Source: Rhodophyticola sp. CCM32 (lineage in GTDB: Bacteria > Pseudomonadota > Alphaproteobacteria > Rhodobacterales > Rhodobacteraceae). From it: a stretch of 64,000 nt of DNA. Positions within the stretch are counted from its first letter, which is position 1, and every line of letters begins with the position of its first letter. Of this stretch, positions 15,662 through 23,508 are shown piece after piece. The position numbers and the translations under genes are program-made. The stretch covers positions 1,798,001 through 1,862,000 of the forward strand of contig NZ_CP038492.1 of the NCBI RefSeq assembly GCF_004751985.1, read 5' to 3'. The notes under the pieces are model-generated. The model was not told the DNA's origin, did not search any database, and worked only from the letters and a program-made list of their open reading frames with translations.

Positions 15662-16522
15662 ATGGAAAGCCAGCCCCATTGGGATGATTACGCCTATTTC
15701 GCCGCCGTCGCCCGCACCGGCGGCATCGCCCGCGCCGCGCAGACCAGTGGTGTCAGCACCGCCACGCTCAGCCGCCGGATGCGCGCTTTCGAGGCCCGGC
15801 TTGGCCGCCGCCTGTTTCTGCATGGTGCGTCCGGCTACACCCTGACAGCCGAGGGGCGGACCCTTTGGGATAAAATCCAGCGGATGGAAACCGCTGCCGC
15901 CGATATCTCCCAATGGCGGCAGACATCCACCGGGCCGGTTCCGGTGCGCATCTCGGCAGGCACCTGGACGGCGCTGCATATCTCTGAACGGCTTGACGAA
16001 ATCTGGCGCCCGGATGCCCCCTGGCTGCCGGAATTCATCCACTGTGAACTGCCGATGGATATCGCCCGCCGCGAGATTGATATCGGCATTCGCAACCGCC
16101 GGCCGGAACAACCCTGGCTGGCCGGTCAGCGCGTCGGCACCACCGAATTTGCGATCTATGCGACGGATAAGGCGATCACCGGCTGGATCGGCCCCGCCGA
16201 TGACGCCGCCGCCACCCGCTCGGCCCAATGGGTCGAGGCTCATCACGGCGCGCAGATTGTCACCCGTTCCAACCTGCCGCTCTTCGCCTATCAGATGGCC
16301 CGCGCGGGCGTTGGCCGCGTGGTGCTGCCCCTTCCTGTGGGCGATGGCGCGCCCGGCCTGATCCGCCTGTCCGACCCGATCCCCGAGCTTTGCATGGAAC
16401 GCTGGCTGGTCAGCCATCATGAAGGCCGCCACGAGCCGCCGGTGCGCGCCGCCCTGACCGCATTGGCCCGGTTTTTCACATCTACGCCCGCAACCCTTGA
16501 GCAACCGGCCCCGGTCGCCTAA
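15662..16522 (+). CDS. LysR family transcriptional regulator
   Basis: A 286-residue protein starting MESQPHWDDYAYFAAVAR. The N-terminal winged helix-turn-helix (about residues 7-65) has the LysR pattern GGIARAAQTSGVSTATLSRRM followed by FEARLGRRLF. The C-terminal substrate-binding domain is short and diverged (about 90-280). A further in-frame upstream extension is rejected because it lacks family similarity. It is likely to control a neighbour; the divergent 53-residue gene is the natural candidate target, with a shared 90-base intergenic region. Confidence 0.87.
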   Translation: MESQPHWDDYAYFAAVARTGGIARAAQTSGVSTATLSRRMRAFEARLGRRLFLHGASGYTLTAEGRTLWDKIQRMETAAADISQWRQTSTGPVPVRISAGTWTALHISERLDEIWRPDAPWLPEFIHCELPMDIARREIDIGIRNRRPEQPWLAGQRVGTTEFAIYATDKAITGWIGPADDAAATRSAQWVEAHHGAQIVTRSNLPLFAYQMARAGVGRVVLPLPVGDGAPGLIRLSDPIPELCMERWLVSHHEGRHEPPVRAALTALARFFTSTPATLEQPAPVA

Positions 16523-16552
16523 GTTACATCTGTCAGTCCAAGGAGCATGACC

Positions 16553-16918
16553 ATGTTCGGCATTCCCGGCAAACAGGCGGTCAGCATTACCCCCGCCGCG
16601 GCAAAGCAGATCGCCAAACTGATGGCCCGCGACACCCATCAGGGTTTGCGGATCGGCGTCAAGAAGGGTGGCTGCGCGGGCATGGAATACACCATGGATT
16701 ACGTGACCGAGATTGACCCGAATGACGAGGTGGTCGAAGCCGATGGCGCCCGGGTGATGATTGCCCCCATGGCACAGATGTTCCTGTTCGGAACCGAGAT
16801 CGACTATGAGGTTTCGCTGCTGGAATCCGGCTTCAAATTCCGCAACCCCAATGTCACCGATGCCTGCGGCTGTGGCGAGTCGATCAAGTTTGACGAGGCG
16901 CTCGGAAAACCGGCATGA
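16553..16918 (+). CDS. A-type Fe-S carrier (HesB/IscA/SufA family)
   Basis: A 121-residue protein. The three cluster-binding cysteines of the family are present: one in KKGGCAGMEY and two in DACGCGES. The start at 16553 is chosen because AAGGAG ends 8 bases upstream; ATG at 16547 would be too close to that site. A-type carriers deliver [2Fe-2S]/[4Fe-4S] clusters to apoproteins in the cytoplasm. Its last codons overlap the next gene by 4 bases (ATGA). It could be named sufA, iscA or erpA; sequence alone does not decide. Confidence 0.9.
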   Translation: MFGIPGKQAVSITPAAAKQIAKLMARDTHQGLRIGVKKGGCAGMEYTMDYVTEIDPNDEVVEADGARVMIAPMAQMFLFGTEIDYEVSLLESGFKFRNPNVTDACGCGESIKFDEALGKPA

Positions 16919-17238
16919 GCGTCTCTGACGCCGATATCGCCTTTGCAAAAGAGCTGTTTGCCGGTCTTGGCCCGCTGACCAGCCGCAAGATGATGGGCGG
17001 GCTTTGCCTCTATCACGAGGGCACGATCTTTTCGATGCTGCATTCCGATGGCTCGATCTGGATCAAGGGCGCTGGCCCGTTTCAGAAGGACCTGACGGAA
17101 ATGGGCCTGACACGCTGGACCTATACCCGCGATGGCGGCAAGGAAACCGCCATGCCCTATTGGCACCTGCCCGATACAATGCTGGATGACCCCAAGGCCG
17201 CCACCGACCTGGCCCGCGCCGCCCTCGCCCATCTTTGA
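16915..17238 (+). CDS. TfoX N-terminal domain family protein
   Basis: A 107-residue protein made only of the TfoX N-terminal domain (KELFAGLGPLTSRKMMGG near the start, then YWHLPDTMLDD). It lacks the C-terminal domain of competence regulators such as Sxy/TfoX. Such stand-alone domains are common in alphaproteobacteria and their function is unknown. It is translationally coupled to the preceding A-type carrier through an ATGA overlap. That is the only contextual hint. Confidence 0.85.
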   Translation: MSVSDADIAFAKELFAGLGPLTSRKMMGGLCLYHEGTIFSMLHSDGSIWIKGAGPFQKDLTEMGLTRWTYTRDGGKETAMPYWHLPDTMLDDPKAATDLARAALAHL

Positions 17239-17437
17239 TTCCTTGTCTACCAGGCGACATGGCTGGTTCAGACGTTCCGTCCGACCCCACGGATCAGGGC
17301 CATTTCGCCCCCGGCTGAAACGCAGCAAGTCGCGCCGGGGCAACCCGATGTCGCGGCTGCGCTTTCCTTCCTGCATCGGGATTGAATAGTATGTCTGAAA
17401 CCGGTTGACTGACCACCGGTGAACGGGGAGACGGCGC

Positions 17438-18688
17438 ATGCGCTATTCAGGGTTGCAGGTTCTGGCCCAGGGCCTGATCGGCAACACAGGCTGGAAACCC
17501 GCCTGGCGCGACCCGGACCCCAGGCCCGAATATGATATTCTTATTATCGGTGGCGGCGGTCATGGTCTGGCCACGGCTTTCTATCTGGCCAAGGAACATG
17601 GGCTGCGCAACATTGCCGTGCTTGAGAAAAGCTATCTTGGCGGTGGCAATGTGGGCCGCAACACCACCATCGTGCGGGCCAATTACATCTTGCCGGGCAA
17701 TTCCGAGTTCTATTCCCACTCCCTGAAACTCTGGGAAGGAATGGAAGCCGAACTGAATTATAACGTGATGCACAGCCAGCGGGGCATCATCAACCTGTTC
17801 CATTCCGATGGCCAGCGTGATGCCTATGCAAGGCGCGGCAATGCGATGATCAACCAGGGCGATGATGCCATCCTGCTGGACCGGGACGGGTGCCGCCGAA
17901 AACTGCCCTATCTCGATTATGACCAGACCCGGTTCCCGATCTATGGCGGGCTTTACCATCCGCGCGGCGGCACCGCCCGCCATGACGCCGTGGCCTGGGG
18001 CTATGCGCGCGGCGCCGATCAGCGCGGTGTCGATCTGATCCAGCAATGTGAGGTTACCGGCATCGACATCGAAGGCGGCAAGGTCACCGGCGTGCAAACC
18101 ACCCGCGGCGCGATCCGGGCCAAAAAGGTGGGGATCGTGGTGGCCGGGCGCTCGGGCCAGGTTGCCGCCATGGCGGGCCTGCGCCTGCCGGTTGAAAGCC
18201 ACATTCTGCAAGCCTTTGTGACCGAGGGGTTGAAACCCTGCATCGACATGGTGGTGACCTATGGCATGGGCCATTTCTATATCAGCCAGTCCGACAAGGG
18301 CGGGCTGGTCTTTGGCGGCGATCTGGATTTCTACAGCTCATACGCCGCGCGGGGCAATCTGCCGATGGCCGAACATGTGATGGAGGCCGGGCTGACCCTG
18401 ATGCCGATGATCGGCAAGGCGAAAACCCTGCGAAGCTGGGGCGGGATCATGGATATGACACCGGACGGGTCACCGATCATCGACAGGACGCCGGTGGAAG
18501 GGCTCTATATCGACTGCGGCTGGTGTTATGGCGGGTTCAAGGCGGTGCCGGGCTCAGGCTTCAGTTTCGCCCATCTGATCGCCACCGACCGGCACCACGA
18601 CCCTGCGGCCCGGTTCCGGCTTGACCGGTTCCGGCATGGCAACCTGATGGATGAGGAGGGCACCGGTGCGCAGCATAATCTCCACTGA
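17438..18688 (+). CDS. soxB: Sarcosine oxidase beta subunit (heterotetrameric)
   Basis: A 416-residue flavoprotein with the dinucleotide-binding motif ILIIGGGGHGLATAF (about residues 34-48) and the DAO-fold C-terminus ending in DCGWCYGGFKAVPGSG. In heterotetrameric sarcosine oxidase the beta subunit holds the FAD that oxidises N-methylglycine. It is the first gene of soxBDAG. The upstream 200 bases contain two ACCGGT motifs (near 17402-17420) that could be an operator, but I cannot assign a regulator. ATG at 17438 follows GGGGAG. Confidence 0.94.
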   Translation: MRYSGLQVLAQGLIGNTGWKPAWRDPDPRPEYDILIIGGGGHGLATAFYLAKEHGLRNIAVLEKSYLGGGNVGRNTTIVRANYILPGNSEFYSHSLKLWEGMEAELNYNVMHSQRGIINLFHSDGQRDAYARRGNAMINQGDDAILLDRDGCRRKLPYLDYDQTRFPIYGGLYHPRGGTARHDAVAWGYARGADQRGVDLIQQCEVTGIDIEGGKVTGVQTTRGAIRAKKVGIVVAGRSGQVAAMAGLRLPVESHILQAFVTEGLKPCIDMVVTYGMGHFYISQSDKGGLVFGGDLDFYSSYAARGNLPMAEHVMEAGLTLMPMIGKAKTLRSWGGIMDMTPDGSPIIDRTPVEGLYIDCGWCYGGFKAVPGSGFSFAHLIATDRHHDPAARFRLDRFRHGNLMDEEGTGAQHNLH

Positions 18689-18740
18689 ATGGCGCAGGGG
18701 TGCCGCCCCTTTCCCCCTGCCATGGCAAAGGTGTAGCCCC

Positions 18741-19025
18741 ATGCGCATCAAATGCCCCCTTTGCGGGGATCGGGATTTGCGGGAATTCACCCCCAAGGGC
18801 CATATCACCCATATGCAGCGCCCCGATGCGGATGCCGGTGTCGAGGCCTGGGATGACCACCTGCACCTGCGCGACAACCCCGCCGGGCCAACGCGGGAAT
18901 TGTGGTTTCACACCGCGGGCTGTGCCGCCTGGCTGGTGGTCGACCGCAACACGGTGACCCATGAGATTACCGGCGTCACCCTGGCCCGTGATCTGGCAAA
19001 AGCGGGGGCCGGGCATGCGGATTGA
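18741..19025 (+). CDS. soxD: Sarcosine oxidase delta subunit
   Basis: A 94-residue protein starting MRIKCPLCGDRD, the typical zinc-binding CPLCG N-terminus of SoxD, followed by a cysteine and histidines in WFHTAGCAAW. It is the small zinc-containing structural subunit of the enzyme. It starts 52 bases after soxB and overlaps soxA by 11 bases. Confidence 0.93.
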   Translation: MRIKCPLCGDRDLREFTPKGHITHMQRPDADAGVEAWDDHLHLRDNPAGPTRELWFHTAGCAAWLVVDRNTVTHEITGVTLARDLAKAGAGHAD

Positions 19026-21948
19026 AAACCGGGGCTTTGTGAACCGTGACAGGCCGGTCAGCTTCCGCTTTGACGGGCAGGGTTTCAGCGGCTTTGAGGG
19101 CGATACCCTGGCCTCGGCACTTTTGGCCAATGGTGTGAAACTGATCGGCCGGTCGTTCAAATATCACCGGCCGCGCGGCGTGCTGACTGCAGGCTCGGAA
19201 GAACCGAACGCCCTGATGGAGATCGGCAGCGGCGCACATAAAACACCCAATATCCGCGCCACCATGCAGGAAATCTTCGACGGGCTGGAGGCCCGCAGCC
19301 AGAACCATATCGGCCCTCTGGCCCATGACCTGCTGGCGGTCAATGATCTGCTCTCCCCCTTTCTGAGCGCCGGGTTCTACTACAAGACCTTCATGTGGCC
19401 CCGCGCCTTCTGGGAAAAGCTTTATGAACCGGTGATCCGTCGCGCTGCGGGCCTTGGCGCGCTGTCGGGTCAGCCCGACCCGGACCGCTATGAAAAGGCG
19501 TTCGCCCATTGCGATCTGCTGGTGATCGGGGCAGGCCCCGCCGGGTTGATGGCCGCGCTGACCGCCGCAAGGGCCGGGGCCGATGTGATCCTGGCCGATG
19601 AGGCCGCACAGCCCGGCGGGCGGCTTTTGTCGGAGCGTGAAGAGATTGACGGGAAACCGGCCGCCCTGTGGGTCGCGGAGATGCTGACTGCCCTGCGGGA
19701 CACCGGCAGCATCCGCATCATGCCCCGCACCACTGTGACCGGCGCCTATGATGGCGGCACCTATGGCGCGCTGGAACGGGTCGGTCAGCATGTGCCGGGC
19801 AACAATCCCGACCTGCCGGTGGAATGTTTCTGGCGCATCCATGCAAAACAGGCGGTGCTGGCCGCAGGCGCGCTGGAACGCCCCATCGCCTTCCCGATGA
19901 ATGACCGCCCCGGCATCATGATGGCCAGCGCCCTGCGCAGCTATCTGCACCGCTACGGGGTGGCGGCGGGGCGCAACATCACGCTTTTTGCCACCAATGA
20001 TGATGCGCACCGCACCGTGCGCGACCTGATCGAGGCGGGTATTCCCGTTGCCGCCGTGATCGACAGCCGCAGCGATGCACAGGCGCAGGGCGATTACAGG
20101 CTGATCGCCGGCGGGCAGGTGATCGGCACCAAAGGCCGCCACGGGGTCAGAGAGATCACCATCCACCACAATGGCAGTGACACGCAGATCGCCACGGATT
20201 GCCTTGCCATATCCGGCGGCTGGAACCCCTCGGTCCATCTGACCTGCCATATGAACAGCCGCCCGGTCTGGAACCCTGAGATCATGGGCTTTGTTCCCGC
20301 CGAGGGCGCGGTGCCCGGCCTGACCCCTGCCGGGGCCTGCAACGGCATTTATGCCACCCATGCCTGCCTGCGCGAAGGTGCGCAGGCCGCACTCACTGCC
20401 CTGACAGCGCTTGGCAAAGCCGCGCCTGAACCCGATATTCCTGCGGCCAGCGACCAGACCGGCAGCAGCAAGCCGCTTTGGTATGTGGAGGGCAAGGAGC
20501 GCGCCTGGCTTGATTTCGCCAATGACGTGACCACGAAGGATGTGAAACTGGCGGCGCAGGAAAACTTCCGCTCGGTCGAACATATGAAACGCTACACCAC
20601 CCAGGGCATGGCCCCGGATCAGGGCAAGAATTCCAATATCGCGGCGCTGGCGCTGCTGGCGGATGCCACCGGGCGCGGCATCCCCGAGACCGGAACCACA
20701 ACCTATCGCCCGCCCTATGTGCCGGTCTCGATCAGCGCGATAGCCGCAGGTGCCAGGGGCAAGGGCTTCGCACCCGAGCGGATGACCACCTCGCATGAGG
20801 CCACGTTGCAACGCGGCGCACCGATGATCGAGGCCGGACTGTGGTACAGGCCCGGCTATTTCCCCGCGCCGGGGGAAACCAGCTGGCGGCAAAGCTGCGA
20901 CCGCGAGGTGAGGATGGTCCGCCAAAGCGTCGGCATCTGCGATGTCTCGACCCTGGGCAAGATCGACATTCAGGGGCCGGATGCAGGCACGTTCCTTGAT
21001 TTCGTCTATGCCAACAGCTTTTCCACCCTCAAACCCGGGCGCGTGCGGTATGGGCTGATGCTGCGCGAAGACGGGCATGTGATAGATGACGGCACCACCG
21101 CGCGGCTGTCGGATACACATTTCGTGATGACAACCACCACCGCCGCCGCCGGACCGGTGATGGCGCATCTGGAATTCGTGCATCAGGCGCTGCGCCCTGA
21201 TCTGGACCTGCGCTTCATCTCGGTGACGGAACAATGGGCGCAGTTTGCCGTGGCGGGCCCCGAAGCGCGCGCCCTGCTGAACACCATCCTCGATACGCCG
21301 ATCGACAGCGACACCTGGCCCTTCATGGCCTGCGGGCCGGTTCGGGTTCATGGTGTCGAGGGGCGGCTTTTCCGCATCTCCTTCTCGGGCGAACATGCTT
21401 ATGAGATTGCCGTGCCTGCCCGCTATGGCGATGCGCTGTTCCGCGATCTTCTGGCCCGGGCCGAAACCATGGGCGGGGGCGCCTATGGGATGGAGGCCCT
21501 GAATGTGCTGCGGATCGAGAAAGGGTTCATCACCCATGCGGAAATCCATGGCCGCACCACCGCGTTTGACATTGGCATGGGGCGGATGATCTCTGCCAAG
21601 AAGGATTGTATCGGCAAAACCGCCGCCGCGCGGGCGGGCCTGACCGGGCCGGATCGGGAACAACTGATCGGCCTGAAACCGGTTGGAGAGGTGAAACAGC
21701 TGACCGCAGGCGCGCATCTGTTCGATCCCGGTGCCGACCCGGTGCGCCTCAACGATCAGGGCTATGTCACCTCGGTCTGCTACTCCCCCACTCTGGGCAG
21801 CTATCTGGGGCTGGGTTTTCTGAAAGACGGGCGCGCGCGCCATGGCGAAACCGTGAAACATGTGGACCATCTGCGCGGTGTCGAAACGCTCTGCACAATC
21901 TGTGACCCGGTCTTTTTCGACCCTGAGGGAGGACGCGTTCGTGGCTAG
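19015..21948 (+). CDS. soxA: Sarcosine oxidase alpha subunit
   Basis: A 977-residue protein, normal for SoxA. The N-terminal 2Fe-2S-like ferredoxin fold segment (about residues 10-90, RPVSFRFDGQGFSGFEGDT) precedes an NAD/FAD-binding region with VIGAGPAGLMAALTAARAG (about 170-190). The C-terminal half (about 585-970) is a GcvT/aminomethyltransferase-like domain that transfers the one-carbon unit from the substrate to tetrahydrofolate. ATG at 19015 overlaps soxD; the in-frame codons upstream belong to soxD. With SoxB, D and G it oxidatively demethylates sarcosine to glycine. Confidence 0.95.
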   Translation: MRIENRGFVNRDRPVSFRFDGQGFSGFEGDTLASALLANGVKLIGRSFKYHRPRGVLTAGSEEPNALMEIGSGAHKTPNIRATMQEIFDGLEARSQNHIGPLAHDLLAVNDLLSPFLSAGFYYKTFMWPRAFWEKLYEPVIRRAAGLGALSGQPDPDRYEKAFAHCDLLVIGAGPAGLMAALTAARAGADVILADEAAQPGGRLLSEREEIDGKPAALWVAEMLTALRDTGSIRIMPRTTVTGAYDGGTYGALERVGQHVPGNNPDLPVECFWRIHAKQAVLAAGALERPIAFPMNDRPGIMMASALRSYLHRYGVAAGRNITLFATNDDAHRTVRDLIEAGIPVAAVIDSRSDAQAQGDYRLIAGGQVIGTKGRHGVREITIHHNGSDTQIATDCLAISGGWNPSVHLTCHMNSRPVWNPEIMGFVPAEGAVPGLTPAGACNGIYATHACLREGAQAALTALTALGKAAPEPDIPAASDQTGSSKPLWYVEGKERAWLDFANDVTTKDVKLAAQENFRSVEHMKRYTTQGMAPDQGKNSNIAALALLADATGRGIPETGTTTYRPPYVPVSISAIAAGARGKGFAPERMTTSHEATLQRGAPMIEAGLWYRPGYFPAPGETSWRQSCDREVRMVRQSVGICDVSTLGKIDIQGPDAGTFLDFVYANSFSTLKPGRVRYGLMLREDGHVIDDGTTARLSDTHFVMTTTTAAAGPVMAHLEFVHQALRPDLDLRFISVTEQWAQFAVAGPEARALLNTILDTPIDSDTWPFMACGPVRVHGVEGRLFRISFSGEHAYEIAVPARYGDALFRDLLARAETMGGGAYGMEALNVLRIEKGFITHAEIHGRTTAFDIGMGRMISAKKDCIGKTAAARAGLTGPDREQLIGLKPVGEVKQLTAGAHLFDPGADPVRLNDQGYVTSVCYSPTLGSYLGLGFLKDGRARHGETVKHVDHLRGVETLCTICDPVFFDPEGGRVRG

Positions 21949-22498
21949 CCTGATCGCAAAACCCGCCGCCTCCGGCCTGTTGCCGCGTCAGATCGGCACT
22001 GTCACGCTGAGCGAAGAGACGCCCGGGGCGATCACCGCGCTGATGCCTTATGCGGGCCAGACCCGCGCCACCTCAACCGCGCTGAAAACCGCCCATGGGC
22101 TGAACTTCCCGGGGCCGAACCGCAGCACACGCGGCGAGAATATCACCGCCTGCTGGTCGGGCATGGATCAGGCCTTTCTGATCGGTGGCGCACCCGATCC
22201 CGCATTGGCGGCAACCGCCGCGCTGGTGGATCAGACAGATGCCTGGGCCGTTCTGCGCCTTGAGGGGAAGGATGCCGCCGCCACTCTCGCCCGGCTGACA
22301 CCGCTTGACCTGCGCAGTGCCGTCTTCAAACGGGGCCATACTGCGCGCAGCCTGATCGGTCATATGTCTGTATTGATCACCCGCACCGGCGCGCAAGGCT
22401 TTACCATCCTGATCTTCCGATCCATGGCCGCAACCGCGGTGCATGAGCTGGAGACCGCAATGACCGGCATTGCTGCCCGCGCAGCGTTGGAAACATAG
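21941..22498 (+). CDS. soxG: Sarcosine oxidase gamma subunit
   Basis: A 185-residue protein starting with GTG at 21941, preceded by GAGGGAGGA and overlapping the soxA end by 8 bases. It is related to the GcvT-like folate domain and contains the SoxG-type segments HGLNFPGPNRSTR and CWSGMDQAFLIG. It completes the heterotetramer. It is the last gene of the operon; the next gene is convergent. Confidence 0.9.
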   Translation: MASLIAKPAASGLLPRQIGTVTLSEETPGAITALMPYAGQTRATSTALKTAHGLNFPGPNRSTRGENITACWSGMDQAFLIGGAPDPALAATAALVDQTDAWAVLRLEGKDAAATLARLTPLDLRSAVFKRGHTARSLIGHMSVLITRTGAQGFTILIFRSMAATAVHELETAMTGIAARAALET

Positions 22499-22519
22499 AG
22501 AAAACCACCTGATTCCGCT

Positions 22520-22945
22520 CTAAATCCCGCGCCGTTGCATCTCCAGTGCGCGCACATCATGTTCGAAATCAATCCGTTCCTGCGAAAAATTGGAGGTTTC
22601 CGCTGTGCGGTTGCTCCAGGTTTGGGTCTGATTGGTCAATTGCGTATCGGTCAGCCCCTGAATGCTGTTCACCCGCCGTGTTTTCCAGGCGTCACCGCGA
22701 TTGCCGACAGGCATATCCAGCGCCATATCCTCGATACTGCGTCCCATATACCGTGATTGGAAAACGATATCGGCCTCGGTCAGACTGGAAGATGTCTCTC
22801 CCGCCAGATCCTCGACCTCGGTTGCGATATTGGCCCAGGCAGCAAGGCCCAGGCCCATGACAGCAGCCGTCAAAACCATCCAGTCGACGGTCACGGCACC
22901 GGTTTCATCGGTGCAGAATTCAACGATAGGTACGCGGGTATACAT
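22520..22945 (-). CDS. Uncharacterised protein with a Flp-pilin-like N-terminal helix
   Basis: 141 residues from ATG at 22945, preceded by GAGG; a longer in-frame start at 23026 is less likely. After a short leader with one cysteine, the segment DETGAVTVDWMVLTAAVMG leads into a hydrophobic helix (about residues 15-37). This resembles the N-termini of Flp/Tad pilin-like proteins seen often in Rhodobacteraceae. The remaining hundred residues are polar, rich in Thr/Asn/Gln, with no domain I recognise. It probably sits in the inner membrane or an envelope appendage. Convergent with soxG. Confidence 0.6.
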   Translation of the reverse strand: MYTRVPIVEFCTDETGAVTVDWMVLTAAVMGLGLAAWANIATEVEDLAGETSSSLTEADIVFQSRYMGRSIEDMALDMPVGNRGDAWKTRRVNSIQGLTDTQLTNQTQTWSNRTAETSNFSQERIDFEHDVRALEMQRRGI

Positions 22946-23194
22946 CTGCCTCACAGATATTTTGTTCAGGTCGCTGTCATCGACAGGCACCCTTTCGCAA
23001 ACCGGGCCCCTGTTATGGTTAATCACTGCTTAAGAAAGAAATGTGGCCAGACTATGCCAGCAATCCATTGGTTCTGTGGAGTTTTTAAAAGCGGTTTGCG
23101 CATTACAGGAGGCAACCCCATCGAAACCCGCGTTCGACCCGAAGGGGAGGGGCAGCGGTTTTCGATACAGATCAAACGCAAACCGCTTTGAGGT

Positions 23195-23236
23195 GGAATT
23201 CTCCGGAATTCCGCGTGGAAAACTGGAGTTTTCCAC
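23195..23236 (+). repeat. Dispersed paired-hairpin family C, copy 1
   Basis: Hairpin 1: GGAATTC-TCCG-GAATTCC (23195-23212). Hairpin 2, two bases later: GTGGAAAACT-GG-AGTTTTCCAC (23215-23236). The same pair, in the same order, recurs at 31957-31999 and, on the opposite strand, at 41751-41792. Confidence 0.85.
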
Positions 23237-23292
23237 CCCTGCGGCGCATCTGGCAGCACAGCGCTTCGCGTGAAATCTGATACAGACCACAT

Positions 23293-23399
23293 CTAAAGTA
23301 CCCCGTCTTAAACCTGCATCACCGATGCCCTGCCACGCTTTCGGCACTCTCGGGATATTGGCGATACGTCATAACTCAGGTTAATGGCGGGGTGCTTTA
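23293..23399 (+). repeat. Dispersed palindromic repeat family B, copy 2
   Basis: Matches copies 1 and 3 at both ends (CTTAAACCTG, CCCTGCCACGCTT, CTCAGGTTAA, GGGTGCTTTA) but is more diverged in the centre. It ends about 110 bases upstream of the dnaG start, so it may lie in the promoter or 5' leader. Confidence 0.72.
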
Positions 23400-23508
23400 T
23401 GCCATTATCCCATTGTTTCTATGCAGTTTTTATCCCAAACTCGAAATGGATATCCGGGTCACCGCCTGTGTCTGGACTTCGCCCATCCCCGCCCCAATAC
23501 TTAAAGGC

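Larger units (their letters stand above)
22946..23508. other. Intergenic region upstream of dnaG, rich in palindromes
   Basis: 563 bases separating divergent genes. In order it contains a perfect 13-bp inverted repeat (AAAGCGGTTTGCG at 23088-23100 with CGCAAACCGCTTT at 23177-23189), a C-family hairpin pair (23195-23236), and a B-family palindrome (23293-23399). The dnaG promoter must lie between or within these. Short frames here look non-coding. Confidence 0.65.

Noticed and set aside
15593..16948. A 451-codon open frame opposite the LysR and IscA-like genes
   Set aside because: It covers two well-supported plus-strand genes and shows no family similarity.
18976..21870. A 964-codon open frame opposite soxA
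   Set aside because: Antisense shadow of soxA, with the same compositional artefacts and no recognisable protein family.
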